A stretch of 64,000 nucleotides of DNA from Enoplolaimus lenunculus (Eukaryota > Nematoda > Enoplea > Enoplida > Thoracostomopsidae). Under the pieces are notes generated by a model, which searched no databases, had not been told where the DNA came from, and saw only the letters and a list, made by a program, of their open reading frames with translations. The stretch is taken from the NCBI GenBank assembly GCA_030248215.1, contig JASANG010002790.1:124001-188000 (forward strand), written 5' to 3'. Both the position numbers and the translations under genes were made by a program. Position 1 is the first letter of the stretch. Each line of letters starts with the position of its first letter. This document shows positions 33,926-46,000 of this stretch, in pieces.

Positions 33926-35784
33926 AATACGTGGAAATGTAGGTAAATCGCAAAAACTGGAAAAGTGGTAAATTCAAACTAATATATATGTTCTCTTGGT
34001 TTGGTCGCAAAGTTAAGAAGTGTATTGTAGTGACTCGAGAAAAACGAGGGAGGGATAAGAGGGGTTCCTATTTTGCATGGTTCCGGGAATTTTGATTTCT
34101 CTGTTATGAGTTTTTAAGGCAATTGAACTTAAATATTCCTGTTGTTTCGTACGTTTGCAATTAATGTTCGTTTTACATAATAAGAATTCTCAATTGCTAT
34201 TCTTGCAGAGGATACCAGAGCAAATTATTCGCTAATTATCAAAATGTGACTGTAATTGAAAACTAAGTTTTTCTTTTAAACAAATATAACACAATCTAAG
34301 CTTAAAATTCTGTTTAATAGCGACAAACAGTGATGTTTAGTCCCAAGAATTTTTGCTGCAGTGATGACAGCGGCACTCCATAGAATTGATTAATTTTTAA
34401 AACTCTGGGTACTGTTATTTATAGTTTCATAAGACTTCATATTTAAAGGTTTGAAATGTTAAAAAACTTAACCGTTTAAAATTAAGGCCAAGCTGATTCA
34501 TTGCTCCGAGAATCGGGAGGCTGCTTTTAGAATTGGCAGGTCTTCATTAATATGATGTTTTACAGCGTCAGGAGATAGGTAGGTAATACTGTCAGCTATA
34601 CGAACAATTTATACTGCAACAAAAGTCAAAAGTCATGCATTTTACTTTTTAATAGAATTACTAAAACTCATATTCCGGTTCCGGTTCTGACAAAATATTC
34701 GATACGATTCCGATTCTGCTGCCGAAAAAATGTAATTCCGGTTGGAACACAGCCGTATTTTGAGTCCCTGCCAGAAGAAGTCTGTATCCCTAATTATAGT
34801 CCGTCAGTAGATAGAGAGTCCGGACCAGCTTTTAATGGGGTGAAGTAATAAAAATATACCAGTCTGTATAACCGAATAACAGAGGAGTGATAAAGATAAA
34901 ACTTAAATCAGTATAAATTTCCAACGTGCAATCCTAAGATTAAAACAGAAAACGAAAGAAAGAGCTTTAAGGTTGCTTTTGTAGTATTAAACTCGAATTC
35001 CAATTAAAGATGGGCTACTGACATAAAATATAAAAATCAAACATTTTGGCAAGATTACAGTTCAGATTCGAGTATTCGTCTCTTCGCTTAATCTGAACTA
35101 GAAGCTGTAAATTTGGTATAGCGTCTGCGACAATCAGCTTGGCAAGCAAAAAACTTAATACCGAGAACCGTTGACTTGAAAATTAAATCTGGACTTAAAT
35201 AAAAATGGAACTTAAGACATGTCTTTGTAACCCAGCCATTGGCCAAAAGTTCAGCAAAAATAAAATAGTATAATTATTAGCAATTTTTATTCTAATTTCG
35301 CAGTCTGTTGCAAAATCTTTGGAATATGCAAAATTTTGAATAATGTTGTACCCTAAGAAGAAATCTTTGAGCTCAAGAACTCCTATAGATTGGTCAATGA
35401 GTAGTGGCGCATATGAGTAATAACACTCATTCGTATCTCTAACGGTATGTTCATTTTAGTATTAGTTCCGTAGCTAGTGCAGTATTTAATTGTAAACAAA
35501 CAACTAGGTAAACAAACAACACTTAATTTATCTTGAAGTTTGTTTCAGTTGCATAAATTTTTTGGTACATTTCATCAACCAGCTTGGCGACATATTATTG
35601 AAATATTAATTGTTCTACTTCCAAATTCTTAAAGTAGGTGCAGGGAAAGCCCTTATTCTCTTAAGCTGATGTTGATGTTGATTGAAAGATACCTCGAGAT
35701 GCTTTGACACGTTTTGGCCCGTTACACAGTCTGTAAAATATTACAATTTTTGAACTAAAATTTTAATAGCTTTGTCGTTAACTT

Positions 35785-36282
35785 GTGACATGCGGATGCA
35801 TGAAGCAAAAATATACCTCATGCGATACTGCACATCGGTCAAAACACTGAGTATAGAGCTTTCATGTACAGCAGTAGTAAAAACATTTAAAAACCAAGAT
35901 ACGTGTAATGTTGAGTTCATATAAGGCTTAAAATCTTGAACACTTTGCAGCTAATTGTGGCGTGATTCAGTGGTAGCGCGATATACTGAGAATCTAACGG
36001 CCATGGGTCATGGCATCGAAACGTCGTAAGAACGCCTCTCATTTTCAGTTGCAAGAAGTCAGAACTTACAACCGACATACCCTAGGCTGCCCAACTTGTC
36101 ATATGGTGACCGCGATGGGACGCAATGGCAAACTGCCGCGCTAGAACAAAACACTTATGTTGACGGTCAAGAGACGACCTTGTATACTAACCGGGGGATG
36201 TGATATGCGGATACATGGAGGCAAGAGAAACCTCATGCGATGCTGCAGATCGGTTGAAACACTAATGTATATTAGAGTTGCA
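35785..36282. repeat. Direct duplication flanking a tRNA-like segment
   Basis: The block TGACATGCGGATGCATGAAG (35786) through CATGCGATACTGCACATCGG recurs at 36200 as TGATATGCGGATACATGGAG through CATGCGATGCTGCAGATCGG. Between the copies, 35955-36035 resembles a tRNA gene: an A-box-like TTCAGTGGTAGCGCG, an anticodon-arm-like ACTGAGAATCT and a damaged B box GGCATCGAAAC. A tRNA-derived SINE copied twice is a reasonable reading; neither copy looks functional. Confidence 0.45.
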
Positions 36283-36689
36283 ACATTTAAAAAAATACTC
36301 GGACCCGGAATTGTTAAGAATGCAAACCCGGACCCGGATTTAAGTCAGTTGAATAATGTGCTTCGTGAGCTAAGATTAGACCCTAACATTTCTAACAGGT
36401 TCCTGGACCTTGCAACAATCATTTACTAAGCAAACTTTGACTTTGACCAAAGTTGGTAAACTTAAGCAAAATGTCGAATTAATAACTTAAAATGAGATAT
36501 GTCATGTGTCTGCATTCCGACCATTCCAACCATTGCTAATTAATCATTCGTAATCGTAACCCAAGAATATCTACGTATGTTATTTATTATTCAAAGGTGA
36601 ATCCTGTTGACCAACTTTTTCCTTATGCAGTTTGTTTTTACATACCTTAGGAGGAGACATGTTGGGAGTGTTTTGTTTCTAATGTATTT

Positions 36690-36913
36690 CACGTAGTAAG
36701 CGTTGGTTGTGCAACTATCTGATAATTTTAACCTGTTTAATTTGGGACTGATTTGCGCCCAGAAGTGAAATTGATAGCATTCAAACTGACTGTTATGTGC
36801 AAAAAGTATCGGCAAAGAATCGGGAATTTTTATGCAGTGCAGATGCCGATGCCGATACTCACGAAAACTGCTGATTATTACCGATGCCGATGCTGATTAG
36901 TTGGCACATCCCT
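36690..36913. mobile_element. TCGGCA-family MITE fragment
   Basis: It shares CAGAAGTGAAATTGATAGCA, the GATGCCGATGCCGATACTC array and the right end GTTGGCACATCCCTA with the copy at 18683-18925. The left end is missing. From 36914 to 38754 I see only weak, unrecognised open frames (see rejected list). Confidence 0.6.
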
Positions 36914-38754
36914 AGTTCTCCGCAACTAAGTATTGTATAAATTACGACGGACAGTAAGACAAGTCATAGTTATATTGTCTCCTCCCCTAAATGAAACACT
37001 ATTCTCCATTTTAACGACAGCCAGCTATGTTTCCAGATTTTAAACATGGCTTCTGAATCAAAACTATACTGTAATTGATCTGTTAGCAACATGTTTTGAT
37101 AATTTGTCTGGAGCTGAGTTTTGATCAATTACAGCCATCAGAAATCAGATTGCTGAAGCTTAGCTGAGTCAAAGAATATCTTGTCGTTTACGATATTCTT
37201 AGCTCTTGTCGGCTGGACTTCGGGATCGTAAAAATTAAAATTATGTCAAAGCTATTGCCTCTGTTTTAGGAAGAGATCTGAAATCAGCCGTTAAAATGAA
37301 TATGTCAGTATTCAGAAATCTTGATGACTTATTTCAGCCAATAACGTGAAGCGTTCATGGCGCAAGTCGCAGGCAAGTGTTTGCACCGCATACCGGACTC
37401 ATCAAAATTCAAAATGCGTGTGATCGCTACTCGGAGCATGATATGTTGTTTCAATGACTCATTCGCGTATGACATCTACATTGTCTTATGTAAAACTCTT
37501 GTCATGATCATTCTTATCTACGATAATAAACTAGAAGGTTTTTTCGCGATCTCTTTGGAGCTCTTTTTGGTTGGTTGTTTTTCCTGCTCAGGAATTCGCG
37601 AGTGACGTCTCTTGGTTTGGTCGTTCAAGTGATCCCATGCTCGTATGGCCGACATCCCAGAAGAAGTCCCGGCTCCATATTTAGTCTATTCAGCACCGTT
37701 AACTTTGCACTTGCTGGATTCTCGATGCTCGGTATATCTTTGTTCTTGAACTTTCTTCTTAGTTTGGGCACTTGTTTATTTCTTGCTCCTACGTGATCGT
37801 CTTTCCAGTTTGCCCTGTACCCGGTCATCGACTGGTACGTTGGCACTGACGCTGGTGTTGAATTTCGCTGCAAGAATCAATAGCCGCAATCATGTTTGCG
37901 GCAAGAGCATTAACTACAGAAGATCCGGTGGTGCAAGGCCCCAATTGAAATATTTACACTGGCGGGTACAGTGGTGCAAGGCACCTCCGCTAGATCTTTT
38001 GCAGTGGTAGGTCCGGTGGCGCACTGTGCATCCGTTTTCATTGCCTCGTCATAGTCTAAGCGGTGATTCTCCGTCGTCGGTTGTCTCACCATTTACTCAC
38101 CATTATAAGGGGGACGAAATTTACTGCGTACTGTTTTTACATTTATTATTACAATATTGCTCTTCTCGAACGCGACAATGTTACAAGTTTGCAAGAAAAC
38201 TAAGTTCAAAATATTAAAATGGTTCCATCAGGCAAAAGTTAACAAAACTATGAAATTAGATTTTTTCCACTCATGCTAAAAGCTGTCTAGCTTTTTTCAC
38301 TCAGGCAAAAATCTGCGAGCTAGGTATCCAGAAAATACACACTAGACATCTATGAGGGTCGTTGGTCTTGTAGAGGTCCTCTGCCGGGTACTGAGGCTAC
38401 GGCTTTGAAGTATTTCATAAGTTGTTGGTTGTTAGGTATTGGTTACCCTATGTTGGCCACACAAGTGGTTTGGGTTTTTACGATGCCAATTTCAAGTAAG
38501 ACCGCAAGATCGTAACTGCTGTGCACATTACTTGTGTAACGATGATACGGATAAACAGCTTATGTAGTTCGGTAAAACACACTTTAGGTCTATATACACC
38601 TGGTAGTAAAGGTACTTATACTGTTAACGACAGAAAGTTATAGATTTTAACGATTAAACTCGGGCAGCTGTAATGATGTTATGTGTACTACAAGCACATA
38701 ATGTGCTTGAAAATTTTATTCTCAGTATTATTATGTACTTCCGGGGTTGAACTG

Positions 38755-40056
38755 ATGGAGGATATTGTTATTATTGAGGGCGTTCTTAAGAAAGGAAAGG
38801 TAAGGTTCGCAAGCGTTTCCAAAAATATTTATTTGTGACAAATACTTGTCTTGATCGACTTTATCGAAACCGAAATTTTTGTTTATTTAAAGAAATACGT
38901 ATTATTGTACAACATTTTTCCAATAGTCGCAAAACCCAAAACAGACTTTAATGCTTAAACAATTACCTTCATCCGCCACTTTCTGTACTCAATCCCTTCC
39001 TTTAGTAAAGGTGGAGTTGGCCCCACTAGTCAGCACTCTTATTGAAATGCAGTCCTTATGATCCGTATTTTGTAAGGCTGTGGATAAACTGTGCAGTGCA
39101 CCATTTGTTATTTTCCCTAACGGTTGTTTTTTCTATTGTCCATAGGGTCCGTAAAAATTCGTTATTGTGTTCAATTTCCACTGGAGGTATTCTTGCTGAA
39201 CCAGGTAACAAAACCGTGATATACATTTGTACATACCTGTTTCAGACACATTTGAGGCATGCTAAACGGCGTTTTTTTGTTCTTCGACGGAATACTCAAA
39301 CTGAACAGTGTTATTTGGATTATTACGACGGCGACTCGTGGCATGCCAGAACTGGTAAACGGAAGACTCCAAAACGGTCGATCCCAGTTCGAGACTGTTT
39401 TAACATAAACGGAATTGTAAGTTATCAGTTATTTTGTTTACTTAGATAACTGATTTTATGAACACAAAGTAATTTGCTTTATTACCTGGTGTGACTACTG
39501 ACATTTTTGTGTCTCGGTAGAGTATTGACTTCAAAGGAATGTCTGGTTGCAACCCGGAAAAAATGTCTTAATTTGTGATTATAACTGATAAATTGCTATA
39601 AAATGCCTTAGTAATCGGTTGTCTCATTCCTGCAACTGCCTTCGCGTTAGCACGTCTGGATTTTAAGTGAACCGCCGCAAAGTTCGGCGTACATTTTTTT
39701 GTGTAACTTGTGAAAAGAGGTTTACAGTCAGACTGGTCCCTAAATCTGTACTTTTTACACTAAGATGTGACTAAATAATAATAAACATTTCGATCAGAAA
39801 TTTGACCATCCCGCACACTTAGTTATTTGCAGTACCAAACCATCGTTGTACTTGATATTGTTTTATATTTAGTTTTTTGACGCAAAGCAAATACACGGTG
39901 TCGCTGTTTTTACTTATAACGACTGTATCGCACTGGGATGCCAGAGTGAATCCGAAGCAGAGCGTTGGTTGACTGCTTTACGAACGGCGCACGAACTGGA
40001 GCGACCTAAGATATGGTATTTGTCAGACGGATCAAACCGACCAACAACGTCGTTTG
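38755..40056 (+). CDS. IRS PH domain (exons 1-3)
   Basis: Exons 38755-38799, 39246-39416 and 39873-40056. Diagnostic blocks: GVLKKGK, HAKRRFFVLRRNT, YLDYYDGDSW, PKRSIPVRDCFNIN, IHGVAVFTYNDCIALGCQSE and ERWLTALRTAHEL. The KRSIP...CFNIN block is characteristic of IRS PH domains rather than PH domains in general. The domain binds membrane phosphoinositides. The third exon must run to TTTG|GTATAT at 40056: the earlier GT at 40016 would create a stop at the junction with the next exon. Confidence 0.92.
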
Positions 40057-43000
40057 GTATATATTGTTTTTGTTATGTTATTGTGTTTTATTGTGTCATT
40101 GACTTTTAGTTGGTTTTTTGTATCCTTAACATTTATTTATCGTTCTCGAATCGACCCTTCAAAGTGCAGAAAATCAAACGCCAGTTACAAATTAAACGGA
40201 TACGCAAATTAATTATGTGATTAGTTTGTAACTATGTTGTACTGCGTCAATTGGTACATCCAAGAGTAGATAATACCTTCTCATAACCTGGGGTGTGCAA
40301 CGGGGGATTTTCCGTGCAATACGGAACGAACCCGGCGATCGTTGCGTTTTCTTTATATCTCACCCAATTGACAGAGGGGGTTAAGATTTTCTTTTCAGTT
40401 AGTTTTGTTTCTTATGTGCAGTAAGAATCCTGACTTTCTCTTTTTGTACTCTTAAAAGCAAACACAATTGTTGATTGTATATTGTGCACTTGAAACAAAG
40501 TATATCCTCAATAAAACGCGCGCAGGATCATAGTGCTGCCCTGCGGCCGGTTGCCTGTAGTTCATTCTCTTGTTTGTATAGTAATTCTCAGCGCTAGATT
40601 CAGCAAATGGAGTCTATGACTTTTGTGCAATTTGATAACTGTATTGCCGTGGAATATTGCTCTGCGCCAGTCACAAGGAGCTTAAAATGGTGCCGTTCAC
40701 GTAAAATGTTTGTTGTCTTTGAATTTTAAAATATAAATAAATTAAGATATTGAAATGGCTCGTGAGTTAATTTTTGTTGCTGAGTGCCTAAAATCACCTA
40801 CAATATCCAGGACCTGTTGCAAAACGGTAACTTACATTCTTGTTATCAGATCATTGTTGGGAAGTCAACGTCCAGCCAAAAGAACTCGCGCTAAAGTTTC
40901 CAGATCTGGCAGACCGTTGCCGGTTATGCGTAGACACCACAGCGCCTACAGAAGCATTGTTACTGCTGTGGCGTGTACGCCGCAAAAACTTATTGTCTCA
41001 TTCATCGTCAACTTCTCGATCAGGAGGTGGTGGCTGTTACCATCAAACGATCGAAGGACCAGGATCTGGGCGAGATTCTTTAATATCTCGCTCAACTCAA
41101 GATTCTACTCAAAATACGAAAATTGCGAACACGCAATGCCCGAATGTTTTGCAAGGACAACCTGACTGTAGTTGTAACATTCAAACCACCTCAACAGAGT
41201 GTTTTGATACAGCAAAGCAGCAGTTACATTCCTCGCATAAGAATACTGGTAACTCAGAAACGTCGTCAGCAATGACTTGTTGGCTGTTTCCAGTAAGTTG
41301 TTCTGTGTATTGCATTTTGAGTTAACAAGATACCAACATGCATTTTATATAGTTTAGAACTTCTATATAATGTATTGGATAATAATTTCATGTGTATATG
41401 TTCTGTGCTGATTTCGGATTTTGGCCGAATTTTGCCACGGGATGTTTTGACTAGACATTTGTAGAAAGTTATTAGATGCACAATAAGTTCTGATTCTGAT
41501 TAGAAATTTAAAATATCGTAACGCGAACTTTTAAGTTCCCATTTCAATATTTGGAATCATGCTGTTCCCATTCCGCTTCCGATATAATCTGGTTCAGTTT
41601 TATACTCTGTTTAGATCTTTTCTGGTTTCGTCCATGGTCCCGTATGGCCTCGGTACACTCTGGCCCCAGTGCCAGGGCCGGGGCCCGGACTCGGGACATC
41701 TAAATATATAATTGTATATAAAGTAGTATTGTGCCAAACAATGTGAATTTGGTTGACATAAAATTATGAATTTAATTTACTTGAACAGGAACAAGAATCT
41801 TAATTTGTTGTAAAGGAAAATATTGACAGTTGTGTGTCAAAACCACGAACACGTTTTATTCCATTTTTTGCTAATATGAGAACATCAAAAGTAACTGGGA
41901 TTGGGTTTTGAAATGAAGTTGGAACAATTCTGCCTGACACCCTACCCTTGACTACGGCTGCTTTACCCTAAAACTAACCATGCGTCATATATAAACGAGC
42001 TTGTTTTGACGTAGTACGTATACACCTATATAGATTACTCTTTTCGTTTTTATGTTGTATTATTTTTGTTTTTTGCCGTCTGAAGCTTGTGCTTCATTCA
42101 CTGCTAAACGTACAACTTTAAAGAGATCAGTTGTGCTGTTTATTGTCTATGTTTCTGCTTTGGTGTTATTGTTTGTAGCTGATAAAGCAGGCTTTTAAGA
42201 ACAGAAAGCGGAGTAGAAGAGACATAAGTTTTAATGCTAGTAGCATTAGAAGGGAATTATATATAACTTACATTAAGTTTGATTTATAATATATATGTAC
42301 GTACGTACTCATGATTACATAGCAGCATGGCTATGAATGACCAACAGATATTCTATGTCTTCCCGCAACGCACTGCACAATGTGAATGAGGAAACTTTCG
42401 TACTTAGCCGTAGCGGAACGATTGTGTTATTTTGTCTTAGGAGTTGCCGCCTTCTCGAAATTTCACATTTTGAAAGCATACTAAGCAGAATGGGCCTGTT
42501 GCCCCGAAACACACTAAGCAGAATGGGCCTGCGGTCCCGAAACACACTAAGCAGAATGGGCCTGCTGCCCCCAAACGCAGTAAGTATTTCCTGATGGGAA
42601 CCGCTATACGTTTGTAAAACACTTTTTGACTGCTTTTGGCACACAAGTATGATAACGTGTAGCGCAGCAACACCCCTGCTCAGGGATGGGAGTCTCGGCA
42701 TTTGGCAGGTTTCGGTCTCGGTTTTTTGATCTCAGTAGTTTGAAACCAAGACCAGAAGTCTAGGGTTCAGCAAATGTAAAGCAATAATTATGAGCAAATA
42801 TTCTAAAAAAACGTCAAAAACTATAAAACACACAAAACCTATTGAAAACCCATTAGAAATAGTTTATTTTGAAAATTTTAATTTTTCCGGTGACGACCAA
42901 ATATTGACCGAGACCGAGACTTTTTAACGGAGACCACGACCACGCATTCCTACCCCTGATCCCACTTAATGTCTTGGATTCATTTGGACTTGCAAAAGAT

Positions 43001-46000
43001 ACCTGGTTGTAAAAAGTAAACTGCAGACGTGTAATTGATAGAGCCACTCTCAAGTGTAGCGATTGCTTTAACCGTTGATATTGACTTAGCTGTCGGACTG
43101 CGCTAACGGTATTCAAATTTTTAAAAGAACTTCGACCAGAATTGCGTTTGGGTTTCAAATTTCAATGCTGACGTTTCTATTTAGGATTACGATATTTCTT
43201 GTACATAGTTTCAATAGTGATTGCAATCCAAAATTTTTTATAGTTTATCAGGCTGTTAAATAGTATATACGTTTTTATTTTAAAGCGATGTAGGCACAGT
43301 GCACTGTTATATGTACTAAAGTAAAAGCCGGGAATTTTCGGGCCATAAACTTCGATATATTAAAAATGTCTTGTATTTCGTTAGCATTTCGTCGCCAGCA
43401 AACGACACTGTGCACTTTTGCTGTGTGCATTGTTATTGATTTTGATTAGCGTAGGTTGTATCTATCTATATCATGATGCTATCAGAACAAAAACACTCGA
43501 AAACCACGATAGATGCCAACGGTATTGTATATTTATCCATGTGTGTGAGTGTGGGTATATATTATGTGTTTACAGTGTGTTTTGAATTTCCGTTTCAGAC
43601 GAATTAGCTGAGCTGTGTGTAGTTGTTGTTGTAGATTTGGTTTTAGCGAAAATAACATGTTTACGCTGTATTTTGCCGAGCCGACAATAGCCTACAGACG
43701 GCATCTCTGTCTAGAGAGAGAGAGAGTGGAGTACAATAATATAAATTAAAACAGTGTTTTTGTCGGTCACGCACGACGCTAAGATTTCGTTGTGGGTGGG
43801 TGCATCATGTACGCGTTTATGCGAGGGAATGAAGCGAGCGAGAAAATTTTTGTCTCTAAGGAAGCAGAAATTTACTCCAAAGCATGTTAAATATACTTTT
43901 GTCTCCGTAAATTTCGGAACGAGATATACCCCTTTATGTCCCCATTCTTTTGTATACGCTATACGCAGTGCGTTTTTCGAAAATTGTGTATACGTAGTAA
44001 AAATAAGCTTATGCTGAAAACAACAGTATCCAGCTGAGCAGTGAGCTATTACTGTAGTCTAGGTTTTTTTTTCGGTGAAAATGTTTATTTGCACAGTCCC
44101 AATGTGATGTACACAACAAATCAATAAAATTTTGATTTTCATAAGCCAGTAAGCCACGTAATATAATATACGGTATGAGTTGTGTGTGGGCGGAGAAACA
44201 AACTACGTTTATACACAGTTTTGCTTGTTGAAAAGAACGTGACTGCCTTTTGGACGAAAATGGAAGAGCTGAAGTTAGGACATGTATAGATAATATAGTT
44301 ATTTGTATGTTATATTGGAAAATGAGTTTGAATTTAAAGGGAAAATGATTTCGATGCATGTTCATTAGAAATAGCAAAAGCGTTTGTGTTTTCACATTAA
44401 AACATTCTAGTGCATTTTCAGTTTATTGGTCAGTCTCGATTGGCAGTGGCGGTATAGGTTTTTTCGTAGGAGCTGGGCCTTCAACATGCTTTTAAAGTGG
44501 GTATCACTTAATTTTTCTTGCTAAAATTTATTTTTTACAGAGCGTTTCGGGTGCATTTCCAATGTCACGTGTGAACTGTAAGCTCAGTCCTCGAAGCTGT
44601 CGATATATACTACGTATTTGATAAAGCTTTTGCTTATGATCATTATCATCTATATTAGTATGCAACGATAACTTTTTATAATATTTCAGTTGAATTATAT
44701 CAAATCGTGGTCTTGGAGCGATCGTTTAGTTCTACTGAAGCTGGGACGCCAGTGTACAACGGGTGAAGGCAAACTAATAATGTCGACAGAAGACGCAAAT
44801 ATCGCGAAAAACATATTTGTTACGTTAGACGCGTGAGTTATTTTTTGTACGAGGTATATATATTACATTTGCGGTCGAATATTTAAACACTTTGGATTTC
44901 ACGCTTTCAAAACAACTTTTGTCGTAAAAATACGTGTTGTCCTTACTTTAACTATTTTCGGTAGTATTGGCCTATAATTATTAAAGATATATTCGTCTGA
45001 ACGACTAAAATTTGCTGTATATTTGGTGTTCTTATTCATGCCTTAAGTTTATGTTTCTACTTTTTGTACTGCCGAAGCAGCGCCATCGCAACACCATTTG
45101 TGTTTATATGCGGTTAAACTTTGTGCAAAATACTATATGACACACTTGCAGAATAAACGTTCGTCTTCGAACATACATGAATTGCCAAGGGTATGAGCTA
45201 AATATCAAGACATTTAACTCGGAACTTACAATATATATGTGTGGCTTCTGTCAAGGGCGGTGATAAGGGGGGCTAATTGGCGAGCGCGAGCGCCCCCCAT
45301 TGCTCCGAGCGGACGAAACTTTTTAGCCTAATTTGTGCGTTTTTTGACCTTCACGCTTATGAACTAAGCACCCTTTATGGTTGCATTTTCAGCGTGTAAT
45401 CAATCGCTTGGGTTTCAGACTTACCCCTATGAAAAAGTAGGCTAATTGCAGGGTCTTTTCGGTTATCCCTCAGCCGGCGTTCGTCCAAAAATAATTGGAT
45501 TTTGAAAATTGTTACATTATTGAGCTTTTCACAACCTCCGCTGGTCATTCCATGACGAAATTTGAATTTTTGAAAATTTGATTTTTTTCAAGGTCCCGAG
45601 TACCATGGTCCCCACTTGGACTCAAAAATTTTTTGTTAAAAAGTTAGACAAATTATATACGTACCATTCGACGCTGCCTGCAGAGCTGAGTACAATTATT
45701 GTGTTAAATTTTTCGCAGTCGAGCCTCTGGTTAACGAGTTATGGTCAAATAACTGATTTAGTTTGACACATGGTGTATAATTTGTGTAACTTTTCAACGA
45801 AAACTTTGGGTACCAAGGTGGTCTTCCATACCTCAAAAAATGAAAATTTTCAAAAATTCAGGTATTGAAGTGGAATGACCAGGTGATGTTATGGGAAGCT
45901 CAAAAATGCAAGCATTTTTTAAAATCCAACCATCTTTGGGCAAACGCTGGCTGGGGGGATTTCCGAAAAGATCCAAAAAATTGGGCATGTTACCCCCTTA

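Larger units (their letters stand above)
21248..38754. other. Intergenic region without a recognised host gene
   Basis: Apart from the elements listed separately, open frames are short, without family resemblance and mostly inside repeats. I see no rRNA gene, no intact tRNA gene and no recognisable reverse transcriptase, integrase or transposase domain. The 19-kb gap between grainyhead and the IRS gene may contain regulatory DNA, but nothing in the bare sequence identifies it. Confidence 0.55.

Noticed and set aside
37625-37873. Minus-strand open frame containing DHVGARNKQVPKLRRKFKNK, considered as a mobile-element or host gene piece.
   Set aside because: No family was recognised, it has no ATG start, and the opposite strand is also open. 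Too weak to annotate.
42315-42701. Open frames on both strands over the 33-bp repeats.
   Set aside because: Openness follows from a repeat length divisible by three; no start context, splice structure or family similarity.
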